In this document: piece after piece, positions 44,005-53,251 of the stretch
How positions within the stretch are numbered: the first letter of the stretch is position 1
Layout: every line of letters starts with the position of its first letter
NCBI GenBank assembly: GCA_963791545.1
Contig: CAWBSR010000018.1
Location: 372,001-436,000 of the forward strand
Length of the DNA stretch: 64,000 nt
Source: JALYXV01 sp963791545
Lineage (GTDB): Bacteria > Actinomycetota > Acidimicrobiia > Acidimicrobiales > Palsa-688
Direction: 5' to 3'
The notes under the pieces: model-generated
Databases searched by the model: none
Told to the model about the DNA's origin: nothing
The model's input: the letters and a program-made list of their open reading frames with translations, nothing else
Translations under genes and position numbers: made by a program

Positions 44005-45236
44005 GCCGCTTCACCGGGATCAAGCTGTTGGCCTTCGTCGCCGTCTGCGCCGTCTTCACCGCTTACCTGGCCTTCACCATCGGCAACATCCGGCCCAGCC
44101 ACCTGTGGTTCCTCCACAAGGACTACTCCCTGTCGGCCAACTTCGACGATGTGACCGGGCTCAACGTTGGCGATTCGGTCAAGGTGGCCGGGGTCATCGT
44201 GGGCAAGGTGGCGTCGATCAAGGTGGTGGACGGTCCCAACAACGGCACCGGCCGGGCCCGGGTCGATTTCTCGGTCCACAAGACGCTTCGCCTCCCCAGC
44301 AACACCGAGGCGTCGATCCGTTGGCGCAACCTGCTGGGCCAGCGCTACCTGTACCTCAATCCCCCTGACCCCGCCCACGCCGCCCCGACCGTGCTCGGGG
44401 CGGGCGCCCGCATCGCCAACACCGTCTCGGTCGTCGACATCGGGGAGCTGTTCAACCGGCTGGGGCCCATCATCAACGTCCTCGACCCAGCCCAGATCAA
44501 CCAGTTCGTCGCGGCCATCTCCGGCGCCCTGTCGGGCAACGAGCAGAACCTGACCCAGGCCCTGGACAACCTGGCCAATGTCACCGCCAGCCTGGCCAGC
44601 CACGACGACGCCATCGGGCGCCTGGTCGGCAATGTGAATACGGTGGCGGCCACTGTTTCCAACCGTGACCAGCAGATCAAGACGGTCCTCGACAACCTGG
44701 TCGCCATCTCGACCACCTTCAGCAGCAACACCCAGATCGTCGACGACGCCGTGACCAACCTGGGATTGGTGTCGACCAACCTCGACCGGCTGCTGTCGGC
44801 CAACCAGACCCAGATCGGCCATATCCTCACCAACCTGAACACGGTGCTGGGCGTGGTGGTGGGGCGGCTGCCAACCATCAATTCGGTGCTGGCAGGCTTC
44901 CCCAACGCCTCCCGGAGCCTGCTGGCGCTGGGCAACGTGGGCCAGTTCCTCGCCCTCACGGCGCCGTGCCTGTCGGTCGAACTGCTGCCCACGGTGGACG
45001 CCTCGATCCCCTGCAACACCCCCCTCAACAACCCCGGCAACGCGGCCGCGGTGGCAACCCAGACCCCGGCCGCGGCGGGCGCCAACAGCCCCGCCACGCC
45101 GGCCAGCCCGTCCCGACCGGCCAGCCCTGCGGCCAGCGCCGGGACCAGCGGCATCGCCAACTTCCTCGGCGCCCTGGCCCAGGCGGGCTCGGGTCCTGAC
45201 GGTTCCAGCTCGCCGGCCACCGCGAACGGGTCCTAG
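44001..45236 (+). CDS. Mce-family protein B
   Basis: 411 residues. N-terminal membrane helix, Mce domain (LSANFDDVTGLNVGDSVKVA, RWRNLLGQRYLYL), helical repeats and Ala/Ser/Pro-rich tail. Overlaps the previous gene as GTGA (44001-44004). Confidence 0.92.
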   Translation: MSRFTGIKLLAFVAVCAVFTAYLAFTIGNIRPSHLWFLHKDYSLSANFDDVTGLNVGDSVKVAGVIVGKVASIKVVDGPNNGTGRARVDFSVHKTLRLPSNTEASIRWRNLLGQRYLYLNPPDPAHAAPTVLGAGARIANTVSVVDIGELFNRLGPIINVLDPAQINQFVAAISGALSGNEQNLTQALDNLANVTASLASHDDAIGRLVGNVNTVAATVSNRDQQIKTVLDNLVAISTTFSSNTQIVDDAVTNLGLVSTNLDRLLSANQTQIGHILTNLNTVLGVVVGRLPTINSVLAGFPNASRSLLALGNVGQFLALTAPCLSVELLPTVDASIPCNTPLNNPGNAAAVATQTPAAAGANSPATPASPSRPASPAASAGTSGIANFLGALAQAGSGPDGSSSPATANGS

Positions 45237-45238
45237 CC

Positions 45239-46405
45239 ATGGCCATCAAATCCTTCCGCGACCGCAACCCGTTCCTGGTGGGGATCGCCTCGGTGCTGGT
45301 GATCGCCCTCCTGGTGGGCAGCGCCTTCCTCGTCGGCACCAGGCACCTGCTGGAACGGGGCTACTACTCGGCCGACGCCTACTTCGTGGACTCGGGCGGC
45401 CTCCAGGCCAACGACAACGTCCTGGTGGCGGGGGTCCGGGTGGGCCGGGTCACCGACGTCTCGGCCGTCCACCAGGTCGCCCCCTGCGCCCGCAAGGCGC
45501 CCGACCCCAACTTCCTCGGCACCCAGGGCGCCCAGGCGGGATGTGTCAAGGTCAGCTTCAAAGTTCGCGGCGGCGTCCACCTGGGCCCCGACACCCAGGC
45601 CCACATCGTCCTGGAGACCCTGCTCGGGGCCCGGGCGCTGCGCCTCACCGGCCCCGCCACGACGCCCTTGCTGAGCCAGCAGCCCCGGCCAGCCCGGGTC
45701 ATCACGATCGACCGCACCGAGGTCCCCTTCGACATCTTCAGCCTGTTCGACAAGGCCACCAGCAACATCGAGGCCACCGACACCGCCAAGCTCAACCAGC
45801 TGATCAAGGAGCTGGCGACGGTCACCCAGGGCAAACGGGAGCAGATCACCACCCTCCTGACGTCGGTGACCCAGATCGCCAACACCCTCAACGCCCGCGA
45901 CGCCCAGGTCCGGGAGCTACTCGACCGGGCCGCCACCTTGTCGGGCCAGCTGGCGGCCAAGGATCAGATCCTGGTGAGCCTCATCGACCAGAGCCGGGGC
46001 ATCCTGCTCAACTTGCAGCAGCGCCGCAACGACATCGCGGTCGGCCTCACGGCGGCCAACCGGGCGGTGGCGCAACTGGACCGGGTCATCGCGGTCAACA
46101 AGGCCACCCTGGACGCCATCCTGACCCGCCTGCACCCGACCCTCGGCGCCCTCGCGACCCACGAGTCGGACATCAACAACATCCTCGCCTACCTGGGACC
46201 GGGCATCCAGGGCATGGCGGTGGCCACCTCGCACGGCCCGTGGCAGGACGTCTACATCAAGACCATCGGCTTCGACGTGCTGGGCTGCGTGGCCGCCCTC
46301 AAGGGCATGCCCGACGGAAGCCCGCTCGACGCCTTGTGCAGCACCCTGATCAAAACCCTGGGCGCCCTCCATCTCCCCCTCCCCTTGGCGGTACCAGCGA
46401 AGTGA
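45239..46405 (+). CDS. Mce-family protein C
   Basis: 388 residues. N-terminal membrane helix, Mce domain (ADAYFVDSGGLQANDNVLVA, ETLLGARALRLTG) with a Cys pair (PCARKAPDPN ... GCVKVSF), then helical region. Two bases after protein B. Confidence 0.92.
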   Translation: MAIKSFRDRNPFLVGIASVLVIALLVGSAFLVGTRHLLERGYYSADAYFVDSGGLQANDNVLVAGVRVGRVTDVSAVHQVAPCARKAPDPNFLGTQGAQAGCVKVSFKVRGGVHLGPDTQAHIVLETLLGARALRLTGPATTPLLSQQPRPARVITIDRTEVPFDIFSLFDKATSNIEATDTAKLNQLIKELATVTQGKREQITTLLTSVTQIANTLNARDAQVRELLDRAATLSGQLAAKDQILVSLIDQSRGILLNLQQRRNDIAVGLTAANRAVAQLDRVIAVNKATLDAILTRLHPTLGALATHESDINNILAYLGPGIQGMAVATSHGPWQDVYIKTIGFDVLGCVAALKGMPDGSPLDALCSTLIKTLGALHLPLPLAVPAK

Positions 46406-47892
46406 CCATGACAAGGGGGGAAAAGGGCGGGCCCGGTCCCGGTGCCCGCCGGGTGGCGCCTCCGGGCCGCCTCGCGGGGCGGGCCGGGCGCGCCACTGCG
46501 ACGGGCGTGGCACTGCTCCTTTTTTCCGCCCTGCTGTCCAGCTGCACCCTCTTCGGCGGACTTGCCAGCGACCATCTGACGGCGGTGTTCCGCAACACGG
46601 TCTCGCTGTACCCGCACTCCGAGGTCAAGGTGCTGGGCATGACGGTCGGCACCGTCTCGTCCATCAAGGTCGTCGGGGACAATCAGGTCGAGGTCGCCTT
46701 CACCGTCCACCGCGACGTCCCCCTCCCGAGGAACGTCTCGGCGGTCGTGGTGCCCCAGTCGCTGCTCGGGGCCCGCTACGTCCAGCTGTACCCGGCCTGG
46801 GTCCAGGGCCAGCCCCGCCTCGATCCCAACGCCGCCGACCAGCGGGTCATCCCCATCGCCCGCACCTCGGTGCCCACCGAGCCCGATAAGGCGCTGGCGG
46901 CCGTGAACGACCTCCTGAAATCGCTCGACCCCCAGGCGACGGGGGCGCTGATCACCAACCTCAACGGCGACCTGACCGGCAACGGCCAGAACCTCAACGG
47001 CGCCATCCGCAGCCTGGCCGGGCTGTCCAACACCCTGGCCGACAAGGACCAGCAGCTGGTCGCCCTGATCGACAACCTCCAGCAGTTCACCACCGTGCTC
47101 GACACCCGGGAAACCCAGCTGGGCCAGGTCCTGGACCTCTTCGCCCAGACCACCTCGCTGCTGGCCCAGGAGCGGGGGACCATCGCCAGCCTGATCACCA
47201 ACCTGACCAACACCTCGGCCGACGCCCTGGACCTGGTCACCAAGCATGCCGCGCCCCTGCAGGCCGACATCAAGTCGCTGGCCGACCTGGTGCAGACGCT
47301 GGACGGCAACCTGACCAACGTGTCCACCCTGCTCGGGTCGCTGCCCCAGCTGGTGGCGGGGCCCAACCTGGACGGCAAGGCGGGGCTGGTCGCCGCCTAC
47401 AACGCGACGTACCACCGCATCGACCTGCGCGACAGCCTGGGTTCGACCGTCAACGGGATATTGCAGGCCTTGGGGCTGCCGCTGTGCCTGGCCATCCCCC
47501 TCCTCGACGTCACCCCGCAGTGCGCCCCGGGCAGCATCCAGCTGCCGCTGGGCCAGGCGCCGGCCGCCCCGGCCGCCGCGGCACCGCTCACCCAGGCCCC
47601 TGCAGTGGCCAACGGGGCGGCGGGCAGCGGAGTCCCCCGGGCCGCCCCGGCCGCACCGGCCGCACCGGCCGCCCCGGCCAAGGCCAAGGGCGGCAAGAAC
47701 GCCATGGGCCCACCCGCCCCCGCCGCCGCCAGCCCACTGGCCGCGGTGATGAGCCTCCTGGGCAGTGGCGGGGCGGCGGTGCCCCAGGTGGCGGGATACG
47801 GCGTGATCTCGGCACCGGCCTCGGGCTCCGGAGGCGGCGCCCTGGGAACCGTGTCCCGGTGGGCCCGTGACGCCCTGGGGGGCCTGTGGTGA
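46402..47892 (+). CDS. Mce-family protein D with lipobox
   Basis: About 496 residues. After a basic leader, FSALLSSCTLFGG is a plausible lipobox, unusual for position D. Mce domain LTAVFRNTVSLYPHSEVKVL, PQSLLGARYVQLYP; long helical region; Ala/Pro/Gly-rich tail of about 120 residues. GTG 46402 overlaps the previous stop (GTGA); ATG 46408 is an alternative. Confidence 0.9.
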   Translation: MTMTRGEKGGPGPGARRVAPPGRLAGRAGRATATGVALLLFSALLSSCTLFGGLASDHLTAVFRNTVSLYPHSEVKVLGMTVGTVSSIKVVGDNQVEVAFTVHRDVPLPRNVSAVVVPQSLLGARYVQLYPAWVQGQPRLDPNAADQRVIPIARTSVPTEPDKALAAVNDLLKSLDPQATGALITNLNGDLTGNGQNLNGAIRSLAGLSNTLADKDQQLVALIDNLQQFTTVLDTRETQLGQVLDLFAQTTSLLAQERGTIASLITNLTNTSADALDLVTKHAAPLQADIKSLADLVQTLDGNLTNVSTLLGSLPQLVAGPNLDGKAGLVAAYNATYHRIDLRDSLGSTVNGILQALGLPLCLAIPLLDVTPQCAPGSIQLPLGQAPAAPAAAAPLTQAPAVANGAAGSGVPRAAPAAPAAPAAPAKAKGGKNAMGPPAPAAASPLAAVMSLLGSGGAAVPQVAGYGVISAPASGSGGGALGTVSRWARDALGGLW

Positions 47893-48854
47893 GGGTGGGC
47901 CGGGGGGCGGCGGTGAGGCGGCGGGCGGTGGCCGCGTTGCTGTCGGTGGCTCTCACGGCCGTCCTCCTGTCGGCGTGCGGTGGGGGGGGCGGTTACACCG
48001 TGACGGCCTGGTTCGCCGACTCCGGCGACCTGCAGAGCCGGGGTTCGGTGCAGGTGGCCGACCTGCGGGTCGGGACCGTAGGCAGGATCATCCTGTCCAG
48101 GGACTTCCAATCCCAGGTCACCCTGCACATCAACCGTGGCGTCAAGATTCCCCGGCACTCCGAGGCCATCCTGCGCACCACCTCGCTGCTGGGTGAGAAG
48201 TTCGTGGAGTTGCGCCCCCTGGACGCTGCCGCCGTGGGCCCGTTCCTGCACGACGGCGACCGGCTCACCAACTCGGTGCAGCAGCCGGAGTTGGAGCTGG
48301 TGGCCGACACCGCGGTGAAGCTGCTGGCCGCGGTGACCGCCACCGACGTCCAGACCATCGTGGCCACCGGCGCCCAGGGCTTCGGTGGGCGGGGCCCGGC
48401 ACTGGGGGCGCTGATCGGCGACATCAATCAGATCTCGGCCACCTTGGCCACCCGGACCCGAGAGATCGGCAGCGTGATCGACAACCTGGACAAGGCGACC
48501 CAGACCTTGGCGGCGGGCGCCCCCGACCTTTCCACCCTGCTGACCAACCTGGCGTCGACCACCACCTTGCTGGCCAAGGACCGCGATCAGGCGGTCACCG
48601 CCCTGGCCTCCCTGACCCACCTGGCCAAGGCGGCCGACTACAGCTTGACCAAGTACCAGTCCCAAATCGACCTGGAGATCAAGCAGGTCGACGCGGTCAC
48701 CGGGACAATCGCCAAGTCGCTGGGCGACCTGCAGACCCTGCTCGACTGGCTGCAGAATTTCTCGGTCGGCTTCCCGAAGGGCATCTTCGGCAACTACGGC
48801 GGGATCTACCTCCGGGTCGTGCCCTACATCCTCGATCCGAGGTCGCCGAAGTGA
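47889..48854 (+). CDS. Mce-family lipoprotein E
   Basis: 321 residues. Lipobox VLLSAC after a signal peptide, then a Mce domain (WFADSGDLQSRGSVQVADLR, TTSLLGEKFVELRP) and helical region. GTG 47889 in a GTGA overlap. The usual position for the Mce lipoprotein (LprK-like). Confidence 0.92.
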   Translation: MRVGRGAAVRRRAVAALLSVALTAVLLSACGGGGGYTVTAWFADSGDLQSRGSVQVADLRVGTVGRIILSRDFQSQVTLHINRGVKIPRHSEAILRTTSLLGEKFVELRPLDAAAVGPFLHDGDRLTNSVQQPELELVADTAVKLLAAVTATDVQTIVATGAQGFGGRGPALGALIGDINQISATLATRTREIGSVIDNLDKATQTLAAGAPDLSTLLTNLASTTTLLAKDRDQAVTALASLTHLAKAADYSLTKYQSQIDLEIKQVDAVTGTIAKSLGDLQTLLDWLQNFSVGFPKGIFGNYGGIYLRVVPYILDPRSPK

Positions 48855-50101
48855 AACGGTCCCGGGTCCGGCTGAACCTCCTCTTTTTCGTGGTGTTGTT
48901 TGCGTTCCTGCTCTTCGAGGCCACCCGGTCCATCATCACGGTGGGCCAGGTCACCCACCCCTACCAGCTGAGTGCAGTGTTCACTGACGCCAACGGTGTC
49001 GTGGCCCATGACGAGGTCGATTATCTCGGGGTCGCCTACGGCGAGGTTTCCAGCGTGTCGCGCGATCCCGCCGACGGTGGGGCCATCGTGAAGATGGCCA
49101 TGACCAAAGGCCGCCAGATCCCGATGGGGTCGGTTGCCCACCTCGACCTGAAGTCGACCCTGGGTGAGCAGTACGTCAATTTTGAGCCGCCCGCCGGCTA
49201 CACCGGCAGCCACGGACCCTATTACCCGCCGGGCTTCGAGATCCCGGTGAAGGACACGACCACGCCGGTGCAGTTCTCGCAGCTTTTGCAGTCGGCCACC
49301 AGCCTCCTGCAGGCCATCCCCGCCGACCAGCTCCGGTCACTGATCGCCAACCTGGCGGTGTCGCTGCAGGGGACCGCCGACTCTCTGCGCGTCCTTGTCC
49401 AATCCGGCGATCAGCTGTCCGGGGCGCTGGCGAGCAAGACCCAGGCCATCAACCAACTCCTCACCAACAGCACCCGCCTGGTCCGCGTCGTCACCGACCA
49501 TCGCGTCTCCCTGGACCAGTCGCTCGTCGATCTCACCCAGGTGGCCGCCACCCTGCAATCCATCCAGCCCACCACCCTCCGCTTGCTGGACACCGCAGAC
49601 CCCCTGCTTCGGTCCGTCGCTAACGTGGTGGCGGCCGCCCAAGGCCACCTCGACTGCACCCTGAAGGGGCTCAACCCGCTGCTCGACCTGACGTCCAACC
49701 CGAGGAAGCTGCAAGAACTGGCCACCCTGCTCGACGTGGGTCCCAGGGCGTTCACCGGTATCAACGACAGCGTCGACTTCGACGCGGGTCCCTCCGGTAC
49801 CGGTCTGAGGGGGGCCTGGCTGCGGGTTGGTGTCACGCTCAACTCCAATAACCCCGCCGTCTTGTACAACCCGGTACACACCTTCCCGCTGCCGCAGGCG
49901 ACTCCTTCGTGCACCAGCGCCTTGCATCCCGTCGCTGGCGACTACCGACCCACCAACATTTCGGCCCGGTTCCCGGTGCTGTCCGGCGATCTCTCCGGGC
50001 CGGCGGCCGATGCCCTCACCGGGGCATGCCTGGGACTGCTGGGCCTGGCCTTCGCACGCCGGCGCCGGGCCTGGCGACGGCTGCGTCGGGAAGCGGCATG
50101 A
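48851..50101 (+). CDS. Mce-family protein F
   Basis: 416 residues. N-terminal membrane helix, Mce domain (SAVFTDANGVVAHDEVDYLG, STLGEQYVNFEP), helical region, conserved F-type C-terminus with a Cys pair, and a final hydrophobic segment followed by an Arg-rich end (ARRRRAWRRLRREAA). Overlaps protein E as ATGA. Confidence 0.92.
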   Translation: MKRSRVRLNLLFFVVLFAFLLFEATRSIITVGQVTHPYQLSAVFTDANGVVAHDEVDYLGVAYGEVSSVSRDPADGGAIVKMAMTKGRQIPMGSVAHLDLKSTLGEQYVNFEPPAGYTGSHGPYYPPGFEIPVKDTTTPVQFSQLLQSATSLLQAIPADQLRSLIANLAVSLQGTADSLRVLVQSGDQLSGALASKTQAINQLLTNSTRLVRVVTDHRVSLDQSLVDLTQVAATLQSIQPTTLRLLDTADPLLRSVANVVAAAQGHLDCTLKGLNPLLDLTSNPRKLQELATLLDVGPRAFTGINDSVDFDAGPSGTGLRGAWLRVGVTLNSNNPAVLYNPVHTFPLPQATPSCTSALHPVAGDYRPTNISARFPVLSGDLSGPAADALTGACLGLLGLAFARRRRAWRRLRREAA

Positions 50102-50165
50102 CCGGGACGGCCCGACCGAGCCGGACCGGCCCCGAGGTGGCGGTATGAGCGAAAGGGCACCATGA
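50098..50165 (+). other. Chain of two mini-ORFs linked by ATGA overlaps
   Basis: ATG 50098 overlaps the mceF stop and opens 16 codons ending at TGA 50146-50148. ATG 50145 overlaps that stop and opens 6 codons ending at TGA 50163-50165. ATG 50162 overlaps that stop and is the start of the next gene. Three successive ATGA joints cross a 60-base gap. This could relay ribosomes; it may also be chance. Confidence 0.45.
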
Positions 50166-50962
50166 CCGAGCCCGAGGTACGTCGGGGGGGAACGATTCTC
50201 GGGCGGGCCACCAGCCCGACGCCGGCGCAAGTCGAGGAGATCGCGGAGGTGGCGGCGACCTTCGAGGAGCTGGCCAAGGAGCCGGCCGCTGGCGACGCGG
50301 CCGTCGGCGAGGCGGCGGTGCGCGGCACCAAAGAGCAAACACCGCCGCGCCCCGACGACGTCGTCATCCCGGCTCCCGATGGGGACGGGCAGGTGGCGAC
50401 GCCCCGGTCCCGGTGGCCGCTGGTCGGCTGTGTCGGGCTGGCCGTCGCCTCGCTGGTCCTGGCGCTGCTGGCAGTCCAGCAGCGCAGCGCCCGGCAGAGC
50501 GAGCGGAGCCAGATCAACGAGTTGCGCGACGTTTCCGGCCGGACCGTCGCCGCCCTCACCAGCTACGACTACCAGCATCTCGACGGTTGGAAGCAGTCCG
50601 TGCTGGCCAACGCCACCGGTTCCTTCCAGAACCAGTTCACCTCCGTGTTCCCCGGCTTCTCCCAGGCCTACGTCGCCGAGCACAACCGAGGCACCGGCGC
50701 CGTTCAAGGCGTCTGGGTCGGGCCGGTCGACGCCGGAAAGGCCACGACCGTGGTCCTGGTCCAGATCACGGTGACCAGTCTCACCGGCACTCACGCCCTG
50801 AACCCTTACATGCAGCTCACGCTGCTCAAGGTGGCGGGTCGCTGGCGGGTCGACGACGTTCAGGCCACGGTCGATACCGGCGGCATCACCGGTGCCACGG
50901 GCACCGGTTCCACGGCGCCCACCGGGCCACCGTCGAGTACCACGCCGACTTCTGGCCCCTGA
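50162..50962 (+). CDS. Mce-associated membrane protein
   Basis: 266 residues: acidic cytosolic N-terminus (about 80), one membrane segment (VGCVGLAVASLVLALLAVQ), then a NTF2/SnoaL-like outer domain (AALTSYDYQHLDGWKQSVLA, ATTVVLVQITVTSL, LLKVAGRWRVDDVQA). Same position and build as Mas proteins that accompany mycobacterial mce loci. Last gene of the operon. Confidence 0.88.
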   Translation: MTEPEVRRGGTILGRATSPTPAQVEEIAEVAATFEELAKEPAAGDAAVGEAAVRGTKEQTPPRPDDVVIPAPDGDGQVATPRSRWPLVGCVGLAVASLVLALLAVQQRSARQSERSQINELRDVSGRTVAALTSYDYQHLDGWKQSVLANATGSFQNQFTSVFPGFSQAYVAEHNRGTGAVQGVWVGPVDAGKATTVVLVQITVTSLTGTHALNPYMQLTLLKVAGRWRVDDVQATVDTGGITGATGTGSTAPTGPPSSTTPTSGP

Positions 50963-51025
50963 CCGAAGCGCGTCCCAAGGGAGGCTCGGACGGGCCTATC
51001 ATCCCGCACCGGACGCGGCCGAAGG

Positions 51026-51535
51026 ATGCACATGGGCATGGCAGACGACGACCTCGACGAGGATCTCCTCGGCGACGATGGCAAGTCCAACGAGGATCCC
51101 GACGAGGCGGATTTGGAGGAGCTGGACGAGGATCTCGATGAGGTCGACCTCGACGACGAACACCTCGAGGACGACGATGCCGAAGCTCTCGACGACGAGG
51201 TGCTGGATGAGGAAGCGGTCGCCCTGGCCGCCGCGGACCGCCCGGTGCACCTGGTGCCGGGGCGCGACGACGACGATGACGACGACGACGACGAGGAGGC
51301 CGACTCCGACGATGTCGAGGCCAGCCTGGACGTGATCTTGAAGGAACGCCTCGTCGTGATCGACGACGATGATGACGACGACGAGGACGGAACCGGGAGC
51401 GGCGATCGTCCTGACAGCCCGCTCAAAGTGTTGCCCAAGCAGCCCGGGGAGTTCGTGTGCCTGTCGTGCTTCCTAGTCAAACATCCGAGCCAGCTCTCCG
51501 ATCCGGAGGCCATGGTGTGCCGGGACTGTCTTTGA
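51026..51535 (+). CDS. DUF4193 family acidic zinc-ribbon protein
   Basis: 169 residues, strongly acidic with Asp runs (nine and seven in a row) and a C-terminal ribbon FVCLSCFLVKHPSQLSDPEA then VCRDC. The CxxC pair repeated with this spacing is the DUF4193 hallmark of actinobacteria. Probable zinc site; function unknown. Possible promoter TATCAT at 50997-51002 and ribosome site GAAGGA. Confidence 0.88.
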   Translation: MHMGMADDDLDEDLLGDDGKSNEDPDEADLEELDEDLDEVDLDDEHLEDDDAEALDDEVLDEEAVALAAADRPVHLVPGRDDDDDDDDDEEADSDDVEASLDVILKERLVVIDDDDDDDEDGTGSGDRPDSPLKVLPKQPGEFVCLSCFLVKHPSQLSDPEAMVCRDCL

Positions 51536-51592
51536 CTTCGGCGGGTAGGGAACCAACGGCACCACATCGTAAGGTGAGTCCGGAGACGCCAC

Positions 51593-52363
51593 GTGAGTCA
51601 TGACAAGTCACCCATTCAGCAGGCATTCGACCTGGCTTTCTTCGGCCCGGTCGGGCTGGCCCTGTGCGCCAAGGACGCCCTGCCCGAGTGGGTGGCGACG
51701 GGGCGGCGCCGGGTCCTGAAACAGATCGACGTGGCCCGCATGGTGGGCGAGCACGCCACCCGCCATGGTCAAAAGGTGGCAGCCGCGACGTTGGTCGGTT
51801 TCGGGATCCTCCCAGGACCACCCCCGCCACCGGTCACCTCCCGGCCGGCGCCATCGGCGGCCGAAACGCCAGGCGAAACGCCAGGGGAGACGCCAGGGGA
51901 GACGCCAGGGGAAACGCCAGGGGAAACGCCAGGGGAAACGCCAGGCCCCGTCGACAGGCCCCCGTCGCCGGTTGCGGCGGCCCCGGCCCCGGATGCGGCG
52001 GCCCCGGCCCCGGATGCGGCGGCCCCGGCCCCGGATGCGGCGGCCCCGGCCCCGGCCCCGGTCCCGGCCCCGGTTGCCGGGACCCTGTCGCCGCCCGCCG
52101 GTCCCGCCACCAACGCCCCCGCCTACCAACCGACCGTCGCCGCCCCGTCGTCCAACGGCGGAGCTTCGGCACCAGCATCCCGGCTCCCGAGCGCCAACCT
52201 GGCCATTCCCGGCTACGACTCACTGTCGGCATCGCAGGTCGTGGCCCGCCTGGCGGGACTGGCTCTCGAGGAACTGGAGGCGGTCCGCTCCTACGAGGCG
52301 GCCACCCGGGGCCGGCGCACCATCTTGACCAGGATCTCCCAGCTCCAGACCGGGCGGTCCTGA
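51593..52363 (+). CDS. Conserved protein with in-frame minisatellite linker
   Basis: 256 residues. N-terminal domain (about 1-75, QQAFDLAFFGPVGLALCAKD, VARMVGEHATRHGQKVAA), then a Pro/Glu/Thr linker made of seven ETPG units (12-bp repeats) and three DAAAPAP units (21-bp repeats), and a C-terminal helical domain (IPGYDSLSASQVVARLAGLA, EELEAVRSYEAATRGRRTIL). The ends look conserved and the linker length variable. Function unknown. TAAGGT lies at 51570-51575. Confidence 0.75.
   Translation: MSHDKSPIQQAFDLAFFGPVGLALCAKDALPEWVATGRRRVLKQIDVARMVGEHATRHGQKVAAATLVGFGILPGPPPPPVTSRPAPSAAETPGETPGETPGETPGETPGETPGETPGPVDRPPSPVAAAPAPDAAAPAPDAAAPAPDAAAPAPAPVPAPVAGTLSPPAGPATNAPAYQPTVAAPSSNGGASAPASRLPSANLAIPGYDSLSASQVVARLAGLALEELEAVRSYEAATRGRRTILTRISQLQTGRS
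51863..51946 (+). repeat. Seven 12-bp repeats encoding ETPG
   Basis: gaaacgccaggg/gagacgccaggg units every 12 bases, in frame, coding Glu-Thr-Pro-Gly. The final base varies (c or g). Confidence 0.93.
51974..52057 (+). repeat. 21-bp repeats encoding an Ala/Pro linker
   Basis: Three identical 21-base units beginning gcggcggccccgg plus a partial fourth; they encode AAPAPD heptads in the same protein. Confidence 0.88.
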
Positions 52364-52367
52364 ACCC

Positions 52368-52844
52368 ATGGAGGGGGCCCGGCCGGCCACCACCGCCGAC
52401 GTGGGCCGCTTGGCGGAGCTGTATCGCCAGGCCAAGGAGGAGCTGCTGGAGTTCCGGGGAGCCAACCTGCTGTTTCTCCGGGAGGTCCGGCGAGACCCGG
52501 TGGAGCAGTCGCTCGACGACGAGATCGCAGACCGCCGCCGAGGGGTGTGGGTGGGGACGATTGACGACTTCGTGGTCGGTTACGCGGCCGGGCGCATCGA
52601 CGACCTCCCGGAGGGGGAGCGCCTCGGAGTGATCGAGGACCTGTTCGTCGAGTCCGAGGCCCGAGCGGTGGGCGTCGGGGAGGCACTGGCCAACTCGATC
52701 ATCGCCTGGTTCCAGGATCGGGGATGCACCGGCGCCGATGCCCTGGCGTTGCCCGGTGCCCGGGCGACGAAGAACTTCTTTGAGGAGACCGGCTTCACGG
52801 CCCGGCTGCTGGTGATGCACAAGCGTTTCGACCACGATGGCTGA
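52368..52844 (+). CDS. GNAT family N-acetyltransferase
   Basis: 158 residues with the GNAT core: IEDLFVESEARAVGVGEALA (strand plus acetyl-CoA loop, in the R/QxxGxG position as RAVGVG), IIAWFQDRGC and the C-terminal NFFEETGFTARLLVMHK. Substrate unknown. The Nudix gene overlaps its stop by 8 bases. Confidence 0.85.
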   Translation: MEGARPATTADVGRLAELYRQAKEELLEFRGANLLFLREVRRDPVEQSLDDEIADRRRGVWVGTIDDFVVGYAAGRIDDLPEGERLGVIEDLFVESEARAVGVGEALANSIIAWFQDRGCTGADALALPGARATKNFFEETGFTARLLVMHKRFDHDG

Positions 52845-53244
52845 ACGGCCCGAGGTGTGCGTGGGTGCCATCGCGGTGGCCGATGACCAACTGCTCATGA
52901 TCCGGCGCGGTCACGGGCCCGCCGGAGGACGGTGGTCGGTCCCGGGAGGCCGCGTTGAGCCCGGTGAGACCCTGGCGGAAGCCGTCGTCCGGGAGTTGGC
53001 CGAGGAGACCGGTCTCGAGGCGCTGTGCGACCAGTTCGTCGGCTGGGTCGAGCGCATCGGTGACGGGTATCACTTCCTGATCCTCGATTTTGCCGTCACG
53101 GTCCTGTCCACCGATGCGCCCAGAGCCGGCAGTGACGCCGCGGAAGCCATGTGGGTGCCTTTGATCCACGTGGCGTCATTGCCCCTCGTCGACGGTCTGG
53201 CGGAGTTCCTCCACGAGCACGGCATACTCCCCACCTTCGCCTGA
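52837..53244 (+). CDS. Nudix hydrolase
   Basis: 135 residues. Nudix box GGRVEPGETLAEAVVRELAE-ETGLE at about 33-57 with all the catalytic Glu residues; VGAIAVADDQLLMIRRG before it. Resembles ADP-ribose/MutT-like clean-up enzymes. Coupled to the GNAT gene. Confidence 0.9.
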   Translation: MAERPEVCVGAIAVADDQLLMIRRGHGPAGGRWSVPGGRVEPGETLAEAVVRELAEETGLEALCDQFVGWVERIGDGYHFLILDFAVTVLSTDAPRAGSDAAEAMWVPLIHVASLPLVDGLAEFLHEHGILPTFA

Positions 53245-53251
53245 CGGGCCG

